NCBI RefSeq assembly: GCF_900169075.1
Contig: NZ_LT827015.1
Coordinates: 1,736,001 to 1,800,000, forward strand
Source of the DNA: Chryseobacterium phocaeense
GTDB taxonomy: Bacteria; Bacteroidota; Bacteroidia; Flavobacteriales; Weeksellaceae
Direction: 5' to 3'
DNA: 64,000 nucleotides
Under the pieces are notes generated by a model. The model made no database searches and was not told where the DNA came from. It saw only the letters and a list, made by a program, of their open reading frames with translations. A program made the translations under genes and the position numbers. Below are positions 53,491 through 63,303 of this stretch, one piece after another (the stretch's first letter is position 1; the number at the start of each line of letters is the position of its first letter).

Positions 53491-54528
53491 ATGAGTAATG
53501 TTTACGATAATATTCTTGGCCTAATAGGAAATACTCCTATGGTGAAGCTTAATACTGTTACAAAAGATATTCCTGCAACCGTTTATGCCAAGTTAGAATC
53601 ATATAATCCTGGACATTCCACAAAAGATAGAATAGCACTTCATATTATAGAAAACGCTGAAAAAAAAGGTTTATTAAAGGAAGATTCCGTAGTTGTAGAA
53701 ACTACGTCAGGAAATACCGGGTTTTCTATTGCGATGGTCTGTATTATTAAAGGATATAAATGTATTCTGGCAGTAAGCGACAAGACAAAGCCTGAGAAAA
53801 TTTCTTACCTAAAGGCATTGGGCGCTACGGTATATATTTGTCCGGCCAATGTTGCAGCAGATGATCCAAGATCGTATTATGAGGTAGCTAAAAGAATAGC
53901 TTCAGAGACGCCAAATTCAGTTTACATCAATCAGTATTTCAATGAATTGAATATTGATGCACACTACCAGACTACGGGTCCTGAAATTTGGGAGCAGACA
54001 GAAGGAAAGGTAACCCATCTTTTTGCCTGCACTGGAACAGGTGGAACATTATCAGGTTCGGGTAAATTTTTAAAGGAAAAAAATCCGGATATCAAGATCA
54101 TCGGCGTAGATGCGGATGGATCTATTCTGAAAACGTATCATGAAACCGGAGAAATCCATAAAGAAGATGTACATCCTTATCAGATCGAAGGAATGGGAAA
54201 AAATCTGATTCCTGCAGCCCTTCTTTTTGACAAAATAGATGAATTTGTAAGGGTAAATGATGAGATGTCTGCTTACAGAACCCGTGAAATAGCGCTTAAA
54301 GAAGCTATTATGGGAGGATATACCACAGGAGCGGTAACACAGGCGCTTATCCAGTATTCCCAATCTCACGAGCTGACCAAAGATGATATGATAGTCCTTA
54401 TATTCCCGGACCACGGGTCAAGGTATATCACCAAAGTTTATAGTGATAAATGGATGGCTGAGCAAGGTTTCGTAAATAACTGTGTACATAATTACGATGA
54501 AGTTTTCAAAACTGAATTCATTAAATAA
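53491..54528 (+). CDS. Cysteine-synthase-family PLP enzyme, possible cysteate synthase
   Basis: A 345-residue fold-type II PLP enzyme. The PLP lysine is K45 in SYNPGHSTKDRIALHI; TTSGNTG (71-77) grips the substrate carboxylate; GTGGTLSG is the phosphate loop; YTTGAVTQALI is near the C-terminus. It resembles CysK/CysM but is slightly longer, with a C-terminal tail. The next gene is an alpha-oxoamine synthase of the type that condenses cysteate with an acyl group in capnine lipid synthesis, so this enzyme may make cysteate from an O-activated serine and sulfite. Plain cysteine synthase remains possible. Confidence 0.8.
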   Translation: MSNVYDNILGLIGNTPMVKLNTVTKDIPATVYAKLESYNPGHSTKDRIALHIIENAEKKGLLKEDSVVVETTSGNTGFSIAMVCIIKGYKCILAVSDKTKPEKISYLKALGATVYICPANVAADDPRSYYEVAKRIASETPNSVYINQYFNELNIDAHYQTTGPEIWEQTEGKVTHLFACTGTGGTLSGSGKFLKEKNPDIKIIGVDADGSILKTYHETGEIHKEDVHPYQIEGMGKNLIPAALLFDKIDEFVRVNDEMSAYRTREIALKEAIMGGYTTGAVTQALIQYSQSHELTKDDMIVLIFPDHGSRYITKVYSDKWMAEQGFVNNCVHNYDEVFKTEFIK

Positions 54529-54555
54529 AAATCAATAACCTACGATACAAATCAG

Positions 54556-54585
54556 GCCTTTTGTGTTCTACAGGAAAGGCTTTTT
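54556..54585 (+). terminator. Weak terminator between the PLP enzyme genes
   Basis: GCCTTT (54556-54561) pairs with AAAGGC (54575-54580), then TTTTT. It could reduce read-through into the oxoamine synthase gene. Confidence 0.55.
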
Positions 54586-54602
54586 AAATTTACTTATACA
54601 AA

Positions 54603-55877
54603 ATGTTGGATATTTTTGAAAGAATAAAAGAAAATCCGGGACCTCTTGGACAGTTTGCAGATTACGGCGAAGGCTATTTTATTTTCCCGAGACTGGAAGG
54701 ACCTATTGGTCCGAGAATGCAGTTTCAGGGAAGAGAAGTGATTTTCTGGAGTGCCAATGACTATCTGGGACTATGCAACCACCCTGAGGTGATAGAAGCT
54801 GATGCCAAAGCGGCTGCAGAATATGGAATGTTCTACCCTATGGGTGCCAGAGCGATGTCCGGAGAAACAGATCAGCACCTTCAGCTGGAAAAAGAACTGG
54901 CAGAATTTGTACAAAAAGAATCAGCATATTTATTGAATTTCGGTTATCAGGGAATGGTTTCTACCATTGATGCTCTCGTCAGCAGAAATGATGTGATCGT
55001 TTATGATGTGGATTCTCACGCCTGTATCGTAGACGGTGTAAGACTTCACTCAGGAAAAAGATTTACCTACAGACATAACGATATTGAAAGCCTTGAAAAG
55101 AACCTTCAGAGAGCCACTAAGGTAGCTGAAGAAAACGGAGGCGGTATCCTTGTGATTACAGAAGGAGTTTTCGGGATGAGAGGCCAACAGGGAAAAATCA
55201 AAGAAATCTGCGATCTTAAATCCAAATATAATTTCAGACTTTTAGTAGATGATGCCCATGGATTCGGTACTCTTGGGAAAACAGGAGCCGGAGCTGGTGA
55301 AGAGCAGGGATGTCAGGATCAGATTGATGTCTATTTCTCTACTTTCGCTAAATCTATGGCCGGTTTCGGAGCATTCATTGCAGGAGATAAAGAAATCATC
55401 AGATATTTAAAATTCAATCTAAGATCTCAGATCTTTGCAAAATCTCTTACCATGCCTATGGTTATCGGAGGATTGAAAAGACTGGAACTTTTAAGAACAA
55501 GACCTGAAATTAAAGCTAAACTTTGGGAAAATACCTATAAGCTTCAGAATGGTCTTAAGGAAAGAGGATTCAATATCGGGGACAGTAATACCTGTGTAAC
55601 TCCTGTTATGATGCAGGGAACTCCGGTAGAAGCTACCCTTCTTGTAAAAGATTTAAGGGAAATTTACGGAATTTTCACTTCTGTAGTTGTATATCCGGTT
55701 ATTCCGAAGGGAATGATCCTGTTAAGATTAATTCCTACAGCTTCCCATACGGATGCGGAAATTAATGAAACACTGGCGGCTTTTGAAGCCATTCACGATA
55801 AATTAGTAAGTGGTCATTACAAAGAGCAGGAACAGAAACTGCTGCAGGAGCAGGGTTTAAGTTTTAAGCCGATCTAA
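54603..55877 (+). CDS. Alpha-oxoamine synthase (cysteate/serine acyltransferase type)
   Basis: A 424-residue fold-type I PLP enzyme of the KBL/BioF/SPT group. H139 (VDSHACIVDG) stacks on PLP, D216-D217 and H219 lie in LLVDDAHGFGTLG, and K250 in TFAKSMAGFGAF forms the Schiff base. In Flavobacteriia this family member is the cysteate acyltransferase that starts capnine (sulfonolipid) synthesis, or else serine palmitoyltransferase for sphingolipids. The cysteine-synthase-like gene upstream favours the cysteate route. It carries its own terminator, so it may be expressed partly apart from the genes downstream. Confidence 0.85.
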   Translation: MLDIFERIKENPGPLGQFADYGEGYFIFPRLEGPIGPRMQFQGREVIFWSANDYLGLCNHPEVIEADAKAAAEYGMFYPMGARAMSGETDQHLQLEKELAEFVQKESAYLLNFGYQGMVSTIDALVSRNDVIVYDVDSHACIVDGVRLHSGKRFTYRHNDIESLEKNLQRATKVAEENGGGILVITEGVFGMRGQQGKIKEICDLKSKYNFRLLVDDAHGFGTLGKTGAGAGEEQGCQDQIDVYFSTFAKSMAGFGAFIAGDKEIIRYLKFNLRSQIFAKSLTMPMVIGGLKRLELLRTRPEIKAKLWENTYKLQNGLKERGFNIGDSNTCVTPVMMQGTPVEATLLVKDLREIYGIFTSVVVYPVIPKGMILLRLIPTASHTDAEINETLAAFEAIHDKLVSGHYKEQEQKLLQEQGLSFKPI

Positions 55878-55890
55878 TGAGAAAAGATAA

Positions 55891-55919
55891 AACCACTGAA
55901 CAGTTTCAGTGGTTTTTTT
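55891..55919 (+). terminator. Terminator of the oxoamine synthase gene
   Basis: AACCACTGAA (55891-55900), CAGT loop, TTCAGTGGTT (55905-55914), T run. Confidence 0.9.
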
Positions 55920-55950
55920 ATGGAATATTTTACCTTTTCAATATATAAGA

Positions 55951-56850
55951 ATGAAGTTCAAAGGTTATATGCTGGGGATCCTGTCGTCTGTTTCATTCGG
56001 GCTGATTCCCATTTTCATCCTGCCCCTTAAAAAGGCTCATTTTTCTATGGATATTACGCTGTTCTATAGATTTTTATTTTCTGCCTTAATGGTTGGCACA
56101 TATTTGCTTTACAGCAAACAAGGTTTGAGGATCAATAAAAAAGAAGCTCTGATCCTTGCCGTTCTGGGAGTCTGCTATGCCCTTTCTTCTGAGTTTTTAT
56201 TTATAGGCTACGATTATCTTACGCCGGGAATTGCTTCTACCGTTCTGTTTATTTATCCGGTGATGGTGGCTTTGATCATGTTCTTTTTTTATAAGGAAAA
56301 ACTTTCGCAGCTGTCGGTACTATCATTACTCTTGGCTTTTGCCGGTGTCATTGTTTTATGTCTGAAAGGACAGGGTTTTGAGATCAATTTTGCGGGACTC
56401 GGCGTAGTGATGTTGAGTTCCATATTCTACGCGCTTTACATGGTGATTGTGAATAAATCCAGACTTAAAGTATCCGGATTCAAGCTGTCCTTCTACTCTA
56501 TGCTTTTTACCTCAGTATTTTTTATGAGTAAAGCATCCCTGGCAGGTGAATCTTTTGCGATTCCTTCAGTATTTGTCTTTATCAATTTTATTATTTTCGC
56601 CTTTCTTACGACTGTAATTTCCAGTCTGTGTTTAGTGTACGCTATCAAATATATCGGATCAACACCCACAGCCATTTTAGGAGCATTGGAACCCGTAGTT
56701 GCCGTGATGGTAAGCGTTTTCATGTTTCATGAACATTTTACCCAGAATCTTCTCATCGGCATTGTCCTTATCCTGTCCGGTGTAACTCTGAATGTTATTG
56801 CCGACCACAGACAATCAAAGCGTGAAAAAAAGATCATAAAAAATGCCTGA
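55951..56850 (+). CDS. EamA/DMT-family transporter
   Basis: The ATG at 55951 gives 299 residues; an earlier in-frame codon would overlap the preceding terminator. Ten membrane helices are arranged as two EamA repeats, each with the glycine/proline pattern LGILSSVSFGLIPIFILP and VVMLSSIFYALYMVIVN. The last helices read STPTAILGALEPVVAVMVSVFMF, the usual EamA end, followed by a basic tail. Members export metabolites such as amino acids. Close behind the lipid enzymes but with a terminator between, so linkage is uncertain. Confidence 0.9.
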   Translation: MKFKGYMLGILSSVSFGLIPIFILPLKKAHFSMDITLFYRFLFSALMVGTYLLYSKQGLRINKKEALILAVLGVCYALSSEFLFIGYDYLTPGIASTVLFIYPVMVALIMFFFYKEKLSQLSVLSLLLAFAGVIVLCLKGQGFEINFAGLGVVMLSSIFYALYMVIVNKSRLKVSGFKLSFYSMLFTSVFFMSKASLAGESFAIPSVFVFINFIIFAFLTTVISSLCLVYAIKYIGSTPTAILGALEPVVAVMVSVFMFHEHFTQNLLIGIVLILSGVTLNVIADHRQSKREKKIIKNA

Positions 56851-56964
56851 CAAGTTCAGATATTTTTATTATTTCGTTTCATTAAACAAACCTCCAGCGA
56901 TCCTCCCAATTTAATAAAGCCTAAACTTTCCTGCTTAGTTTTTTCATTTTAGGTGAATTTAAAA

Positions 56965-56972
56965 TACCTTTG
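56965..56972 (+). promoter_or_regulatory. -7 promoter box that fixes the radical SAM start
   Basis: TACCTTTG is a perfect TAnnTTTG element. It lies inside the longest possible frame, so translation cannot begin at the GTG at 56953 and should use the TTG at 56986. Confidence 0.55.
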
Positions 56973-56985
56973 CAAAAATTTTCTG

Positions 56986-59175
56986 TTGAAAGATCTTCTT
57001 CTCATCACTCCGCCTTTTACCCAGCTTAATACACCTTATCCGGCTACGGCTTATATCAAAGGCTTTTTGAATACTAAAAATATTTCCAGCTATCAGATCG
57101 ATCTGGGACTGGATGTGATTTTGGAATTGTTTTCAAAGAGTGGATTAGAGAAAATTTTCAATAAAGAGATCAATCCCGGAGAAATATCTGAAAACTCACA
57201 GAGAATCTACACACTCCGGGAAGAGTATTTAAAAACAATAGATCAGGTTATTCCCTTTCTTCAGGGCAAAACTCCTACCCTTGCCAGACAGATCTGCAGC
57301 ATGAATTTCCTTCCTGAAGCCTCCCGGTTCAATCAGCTGGATGATATGGAATTTGCATTTGGAAATATGGGACTTCAGGACAAGGCCAAACATCTGGCGA
57401 CCCTGTATCTGGAAGATATTTCCGATTATATTATCGAAAATATTGATCCGGATTTCGGATTCAGCAGATACGCGGAACGTTTGGGAAAAAGTGCCAATTC
57501 TTTTGATGAGTTATATTCGAAATTATCTGGTAAACAATCATTTATTGATGATTTTACACTGAAAATCCTTCAGGAAGAATTAGAAAGGATCCAGCCAAAG
57601 CTGGTCTGCTTTTCCATCCCTTTTCCCGGAAATTTATATGCAGGTTTCAGATGTGCCAGGTTTATTAAAGAGCATTATCCTCATATCAAAACGGCGATGG
57701 GCGGCGGTTTTCCCAATACGGAATTAAGGGAGTTAAAAGACAAAAGGGTATTTGAGTTTTTTGATTTTATCACTCTTGATGATGGTGAGCTTCCACTTGA
57801 ACTTCTTCATGAAAATTTAGTTGCTGAAGAAGGAACCGCAGAATACAAAAGAACATTTTTAATTGAAAACCAGGAAGTTACTTATAAAAATAATTCCAAA
57901 AGACACGATTATAAGCAGGCAGATATTGGTACACCTGATTATACTGATCTGCATCTGGACCAGTATATTTCAGTAATCGAAATTGCCAATCCGATGCACA
58001 GTTTATGGAGCGACGGGAGGTGGAATAAACTAACCATGGCCCACGGCTGCTATTGGGGGAAATGCACATTCTGCGATATTTCACTGGACTATATTAAAAT
58101 TTACGAGCCCATTTCTGCAAAAATCCTGGTGGACAGAATGGAAGAACTCATCAGAACAACCGGAGAAACAGGATTCCATTTTGTGGATGAAGCAGCACCT
58201 CCAGCCCTGATGCGGGAAGTAGCGCTGGAAATCCTGCGGAGAAATCTGGTGGTCACATGGTGGACCAATATCCGTTTTGAGAAAAGTTTTACCCGTGATT
58301 TATGTTACCTGTTAAAACTTTCAGGTTGTGTGGCAGTATCAGGAGGGCTTGAAGTGGCCAGCGACCGGTTGTTAAAATTAATAGATAAAGGAGTTTCCGT
58401 AGAACAGGTGGCCCAGGTGACAAGAAATTTTACGGAAGCCGGAATTATGGTCCATGCCTATCTGATGTATGGTTACCCTACCCAAACCGTTCAGGAAACG
58501 GTAGACTCCCTGGAGATGATCCGGCAGATGTTTGAAATGGGAATTCTTCAGAGTGGCTTCTGGCACCAGTTTGCCATGACCGCCCATTCGCCGGTAGGAA
58601 TAGAGCCTGAAAAATTTGGGGTCGTTCCTATGAAACAGGAAATTGTTTTTGCCAATAACGATATTGACTTTAAGGACACAACAGGAATCGATCACAGTAA
58701 GTTCAGTTTTGGACTCAAGAAATCTCTTTTCAATTATATGCACGGAATCAATTTTGAATTTCCGCTGCAGGAATGGTTTGATTTTAAAATTCCAAGAACT
58801 ACCATACATCCTGATTATATTCACGACTGTCTGCTGGATGACACACAGTTCAGTTTTAAAGGAAATGCTAAAGTTATATTTTTAGCTAAAAACGTAATCG
58901 CTGAGAATCGCATAAAAAATAAAAAGAAATACTCAGGCACGTATACGCTTCTTACATTCCACTTAAAAACCAACATCGTAAAGATTGCTCTGGAACAGGA
59001 TAAAGCAGAATGGTTGATGAAGGTGCTGGAAGAAAATTCTATAAACAATTCAAAAAGAATAACTGCTCAGCAGCTTAAAAATCTGTTTGAAGAAAAATTT
59101 GATGATTTTGAATTGTTCTGGTTTTCGAAACCAATGCAGCAATTAAAAGAAAACGGCGTGATTTTAAGTCTGTAG
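56986..59175 (+). CDS. Radical SAM protein with N-terminal B12-binding-like domain (TTG start)
   Basis: With the TTG at 56986 the protein has 729 residues, beginning KDLLLITPPFTQLNTPYPAT after the start. The N-terminal Rossmann-type part (residues 1-280, with LVCFSIPFPGNLYAGFRCAR and GGGFPN) resembles B12-binding domains but shows no DxHxxG cobalamin motif. The radical SAM core has GCYWGKCTFCD, a CX4CX2C cluster spacing, GGLEVASDRLLKLIDKGVS and a SAM-barrel end. The C-terminal ~130 residues are unassigned. The reaction is unknown; the gene lies directly after the lipid-type enzymes. Confidence 0.85.
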   Translation: MKDLLLITPPFTQLNTPYPATAYIKGFLNTKNISSYQIDLGLDVILELFSKSGLEKIFNKEINPGEISENSQRIYTLREEYLKTIDQVIPFLQGKTPTLARQICSMNFLPEASRFNQLDDMEFAFGNMGLQDKAKHLATLYLEDISDYIIENIDPDFGFSRYAERLGKSANSFDELYSKLSGKQSFIDDFTLKILQEELERIQPKLVCFSIPFPGNLYAGFRCARFIKEHYPHIKTAMGGGFPNTELRELKDKRVFEFFDFITLDDGELPLELLHENLVAEEGTAEYKRTFLIENQEVTYKNNSKRHDYKQADIGTPDYTDLHLDQYISVIEIANPMHSLWSDGRWNKLTMAHGCYWGKCTFCDISLDYIKIYEPISAKILVDRMEELIRTTGETGFHFVDEAAPPALMREVALEILRRNLVVTWWTNIRFEKSFTRDLCYLLKLSGCVAVSGGLEVASDRLLKLIDKGVSVEQVAQVTRNFTEAGIMVHAYLMYGYPTQTVQETVDSLEMIRQMFEMGILQSGFWHQFAMTAHSPVGIEPEKFGVVPMKQEIVFANNDIDFKDTTGIDHSKFSFGLKKSLFNYMHGINFEFPLQEWFDFKIPRTTIHPDYIHDCLLDDTQFSFKGNAKVIFLAKNVIAENRIKNKKKYSGTYTLLTFHLKTNIVKIALEQDKAEWLMKVLEENSINNSKRITAQQLKNLFEEKFDDFELFWFSKPMQQLKENGVILSL

Positions 59176-59202
59176 ACTTAAAAAATTTAACTAATAAAAA
59201 AG

Positions 59203-59230
59203 TCCCGGAAGTAGTATTATTTCCGGGATT
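59203..59230 (+). terminator. Terminator of the radical SAM gene
   Basis: TCCCGGAA (59203-59210) pairs with TTCCGGGA (59221-59228); only a short T-rich stretch follows. Confidence 0.6.
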
Positions 59231-59398
59231 ATTTATAATATTTGAATTATACCATTAAGATCATTTACAGGAATAAGAATCATTAAAGTAAAATCTGAAG
59301 ATTTTAAAGCAAACTCTGCTCAATATTCTTGAAAGCTTCATTCCCCCACACTTAGGATATTATTTCAATTTTGAAGAATAAAAAACCGGGTTCAATTT

Positions 59399-60220
59399 CT
59401 ATTTTGCCGTCGTATCTTTCTCAACAGGTCCTACCGTTACTTTCTCCTGAATTTTGATAAAATTAGGATCCATCATAGCCATTCTTTCTGCAATAGCCTT
59501 ATAAGTGGGATATTTTAGAATAGATGCTCTCCCGGACATTTCCCTGTACAGCGTAAAGCTTTTTCCTCCTGCTGTTTTCAGCTGTTTGGTAGTGGTAATA
59601 TATCTCCCGATCAGTTTGCTTTTGGCGTCGTAGATCTCTATATCTACAAATGTTTTATCTGAAATGGTATCTTCTGATCCAAAACTTACAGGAAGATTAG
59701 TAAAATATCCCACAGGAACACCATTGGAAAGGATCTCTCCCACTTTATTGACCTCTATATTAAGTTTATCAATTTTGCTTCTGGTGGTATATGCGTCTTT
59801 TGTTTTGGAATCTAGTTTTCTTTTGGGTAAATTTTTAAAAATTTCATCCAGATTTTTAATATTGATCCCTTTATTGTCAATAATTTTCAAGCTTTTTATG
59901 GAAGTGTAGACGGCAGATTTTTCTTCACCCGAAAAGGCAGACGGTGAAATATAGTCCAGCTCTATGGTCTTATCCCGGTTATAGACCCGGTTCAGTTTAA
60001 TATAGCTGTCCCGTACTGAATCCACAATGCTTTTATCTACAAATTCTATAGTATAAATCGGGGTTTCATTCAGATCCATAAAAGTATAGGTATTGGATTT
60101 GTTTGAAATTTTAGCGACGTGAACATCATCGAGACTTATAATCCCTCTTTTGGTTCTGAAATTCTGGGCATTAAAGAGGATTCCCAGAAGGGTAAAGAAT
60201 ATGATTGTACTTTTCTTCAT
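59399..60220 (-). CDS. Hypothetical exported protein
   Basis: A 273-residue protein with signal peptide MKKSTIIFFTLLGILFNAQN. The mature part is beta-rich: RGIISLDDVHVAKISNKSNTYTFMDLNETPIYTIEFVD, then VEIYDAKSKLIGRYITTTK-like strands (actual FVDIEIYDAKSKLIGRY). The C-terminal YREMSGRASILKYPTYKAIA is helical. No family was recognised. It is probably periplasmic. It follows the ATP synthase genes on the same strand, but a terminator (60249-60272) separates them. Confidence 0.8.
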   Translation of the reverse strand: MKKSTIIFFTLLGILFNAQNFRTKRGIISLDDVHVAKISNKSNTYTFMDLNETPIYTIEFVDKSIVDSVRDSYIKLNRVYNRDKTIELDYISPSAFSGEEKSAVYTSIKSLKIIDNKGINIKNLDEIFKNLPKRKLDSKTKDAYTTRSKIDKLNIEVNKVGEILSNGVPVGYFTNLPVSFGSEDTISDKTFVDIEIYDAKSKLIGRYITTTKQLKTAGGKSFTLYREMSGRASILKYPTYKAIAERMAMMDPNFIKIQEKVTVGPVEKDTTAK

Positions 60221-60243
60221 AAAATCAGACTTTTACACAACAT

Positions 60244-60272
60244 AAAAAAAAGTGTAACCAAAGTTACACTTT
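60244..60272 (-). terminator. Terminator of atpC
   Basis: AAAGTGTAAC (60249-60258), CAAA loop, GTTACACTTT (60263-60272); the A-run 60244-60250 gives the minus-strand U-tract. Confidence 0.85.
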
Positions 60273-60301
60273 CTTGAAAATATATTTAGCTTTTCATTTA
60301 A

Positions 60302-60583
60302 TTATTCACAAAGGATGATTCCTTTATTATGATTAAATTCTACAACACCGCTTTTGATAGGATAAGAAAAAACAGAGTCTTTCTCATTTTCTTTCGTCAG
60401 GTTTTTAGCATAAGCTTCTTCTACAGCATTTGTAAAAAGCTTCACCTTACCTCCGATTAAAGAAGAAACAATTCCTGCGTGGTTTTTCATGATGTGGAAT
60501 TCACCATTTTTTCCAGGCAACAATACAGATTCTACTTCTCCTTCAAAAACTACGTATTCTGGTGTTAAAATTTTTATATTCAT
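60302..60583 (-). CDS. atpC: ATP synthase F1 epsilon subunit (short form)
   Basis: A 93-residue subunit containing only the beta-sandwich domain (MNIKILTPEYVVFEGEVESVLLPGKNGEFHIMKNHAGIVSSL). The C-terminal inhibitory helices found in E. coli epsilon are absent, as is usual in Bacteroidota. It caps the central stalk with gamma. It lies 87 bases behind atpD; the spacer has low-complexity repeats (GACTTCAGATTTCAGAC). Confidence 0.93.
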   Translation of the reverse strand: MNIKILTPEYVVFEGEVESVLLPGKNGEFHIMKNHAGIVSSLIGGKVKLFTNAVEEAYAKNLTKENEKDSVFSYPIKSGVVEFNHNKGIILCE

Positions 60584-60670
60584 TTTAATTTAGATTTGAA
60601 GATTTCAGACTTCAGATTTCAGACATTAAAGTCTCATGTCTATAATCTGATATCTTAATGTCTAATTTAA
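60584..60670. repeat. Low-complexity spacer between atpD and atpC
   Basis: Repeated words TTTCAGAC, TTCAGATTTCAGAC and TCTGATATCTTAATGTCTAA fill the gap; unusual for an operon where genes are often packed closely. Confidence 0.6.
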
Positions 60671-62229
<1,559 letters not shown>

Positions 62230-62332
62230 TTGGTAAAAAAAAGATTTTTATCATACTTTTTACTAATTTACTAATCTACCAATGTACCAATATAACAATG
62301 ATACCGGTTGAGAATATTGGTAAACCGTTAAA

Positions 62333-62363
62333 TTGGTACATTGCTACATTATCTTTATATTTG
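62333..62363 (+). promoter_or_regulatory. ribF promoter, full consensus
   Basis: TTG (62333-62335), 20-base spacer, TATATTTG (62356-62363). It lies inside the longest possible reading frame and shows that the TTG at 62383 is the start. Confidence 0.65.
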
Positions 62364-62382
62364 CAGTCAAAATTTTTCCGTT

Positions 62383-63303
62383 TTGAAAGTTTTCAAGAAT
62401 TTTAAAGATTATTCCTCTCAAAAGCCTTTAGCGTTATCTTTAGGGATGTTTGACGGAGTTCACCTGGGGCACAAAAGTATCATCGATGAACTGATAAAAG
62501 TAGGTACAGAGAATAATCTGGAAACTGCAATCCTTACTTTCTGGCCGCATCCTCGCTTTGTTTTTAATCCGAATGAGGATCTTAAACTTCTGAATACAGT
62601 GGATGAGAAAAAGGATCTGATGGAAAAATACAGCATCGATCATCTTTTCCTGAAAGAATTTGATGAAGAATTCAGAAATCTTACCGGAGAGGAATTTGTA
62701 CGCCAGATTCTGATCGACAAATTAAATGTGAAATACCTTATTATAGGCTATGATCATTCATTCGGGAAAAATAAAAGCGGAAATTTCGAACTTCTTCAAA
62801 AGCTCTCCAAAGAGCTGGATTTTGATGTGGAACAGATGGAGGCCATCAATATCCACGAAAACAATATCAGTTCAACGAAAGTCCGCAACGCCCTGTTAGC
62901 GGGAAATATCAAAGAAGCCAATGAAATGCTGGGTTACTCCTACTCTGTTTCGGGAACTGTGGTTCACGGGAAAAAGATAGGCCGCACCATCGGCTATCCT
63001 ACTGCCAATATTGAAACCGAATCTATAAAACTCCTTCCTAAAAAAGGGGCTTATATTGTAGAAACTGAAGTAAAAGGCCAACAGTATAAAGGCATGCTGA
63101 GCATCGGTACCAACCCTACCGTGAACGGAGAAAAATTAACCGTTGAAGTTTATATTCTGGATTTTGACGGAGATATTTATGATGAAAAGATCACCGTGAG
63201 GTTCAGGGATTTTCTCCATGACGAAATTAAATTTGAGGGCCTTGAAAAGTTGATTGAAAGACTGGATGAGGATAAAAGACTTACCCGGGAATTTCAGTTC
63301 TAA
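62383..63303 (+). CDS. ribF: Bifunctional riboflavin kinase/FMN adenylyltransferase (TTG start)
   Basis: From the TTG at 62383 the protein has 306 residues, beginning KVFKNFKDYSSQKPLALSLG after the start. The N-terminal FAD synthetase has GMFDGVHLGHKSII (HxGH-type nucleotidyl-transfer motif) and IGYDHSFGKNKSG, ending ISSTKVRNALLAGNI. The C-terminal riboflavin kinase has GKKIGRTIGYPTANI and GMLSIGTNPTVNG. It makes FMN and FAD. The promoter at 62333-62363 excludes the TTG at 62341 as a start. Confidence 0.95.
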   Translation: MKVFKNFKDYSSQKPLALSLGMFDGVHLGHKSIIDELIKVGTENNLETAILTFWPHPRFVFNPNEDLKLLNTVDEKKDLMEKYSIDHLFLKEFDEEFRNLTGEEFVRQILIDKLNVKYLIIGYDHSFGKNKSGNFELLQKLSKELDFDVEQMEAINIHENNISSTKVRNALLAGNIKEANEMLGYSYSVSGTVVHGKKIGRTIGYPTANIETESIKLLPKKGAYIVETEVKGQQYKGMLSIGTNPTVNGEKLTVEVYILDFDGDIYDEKITVRFRDFLHDEIKFEGLEKLIERLDEDKRLTREFQF

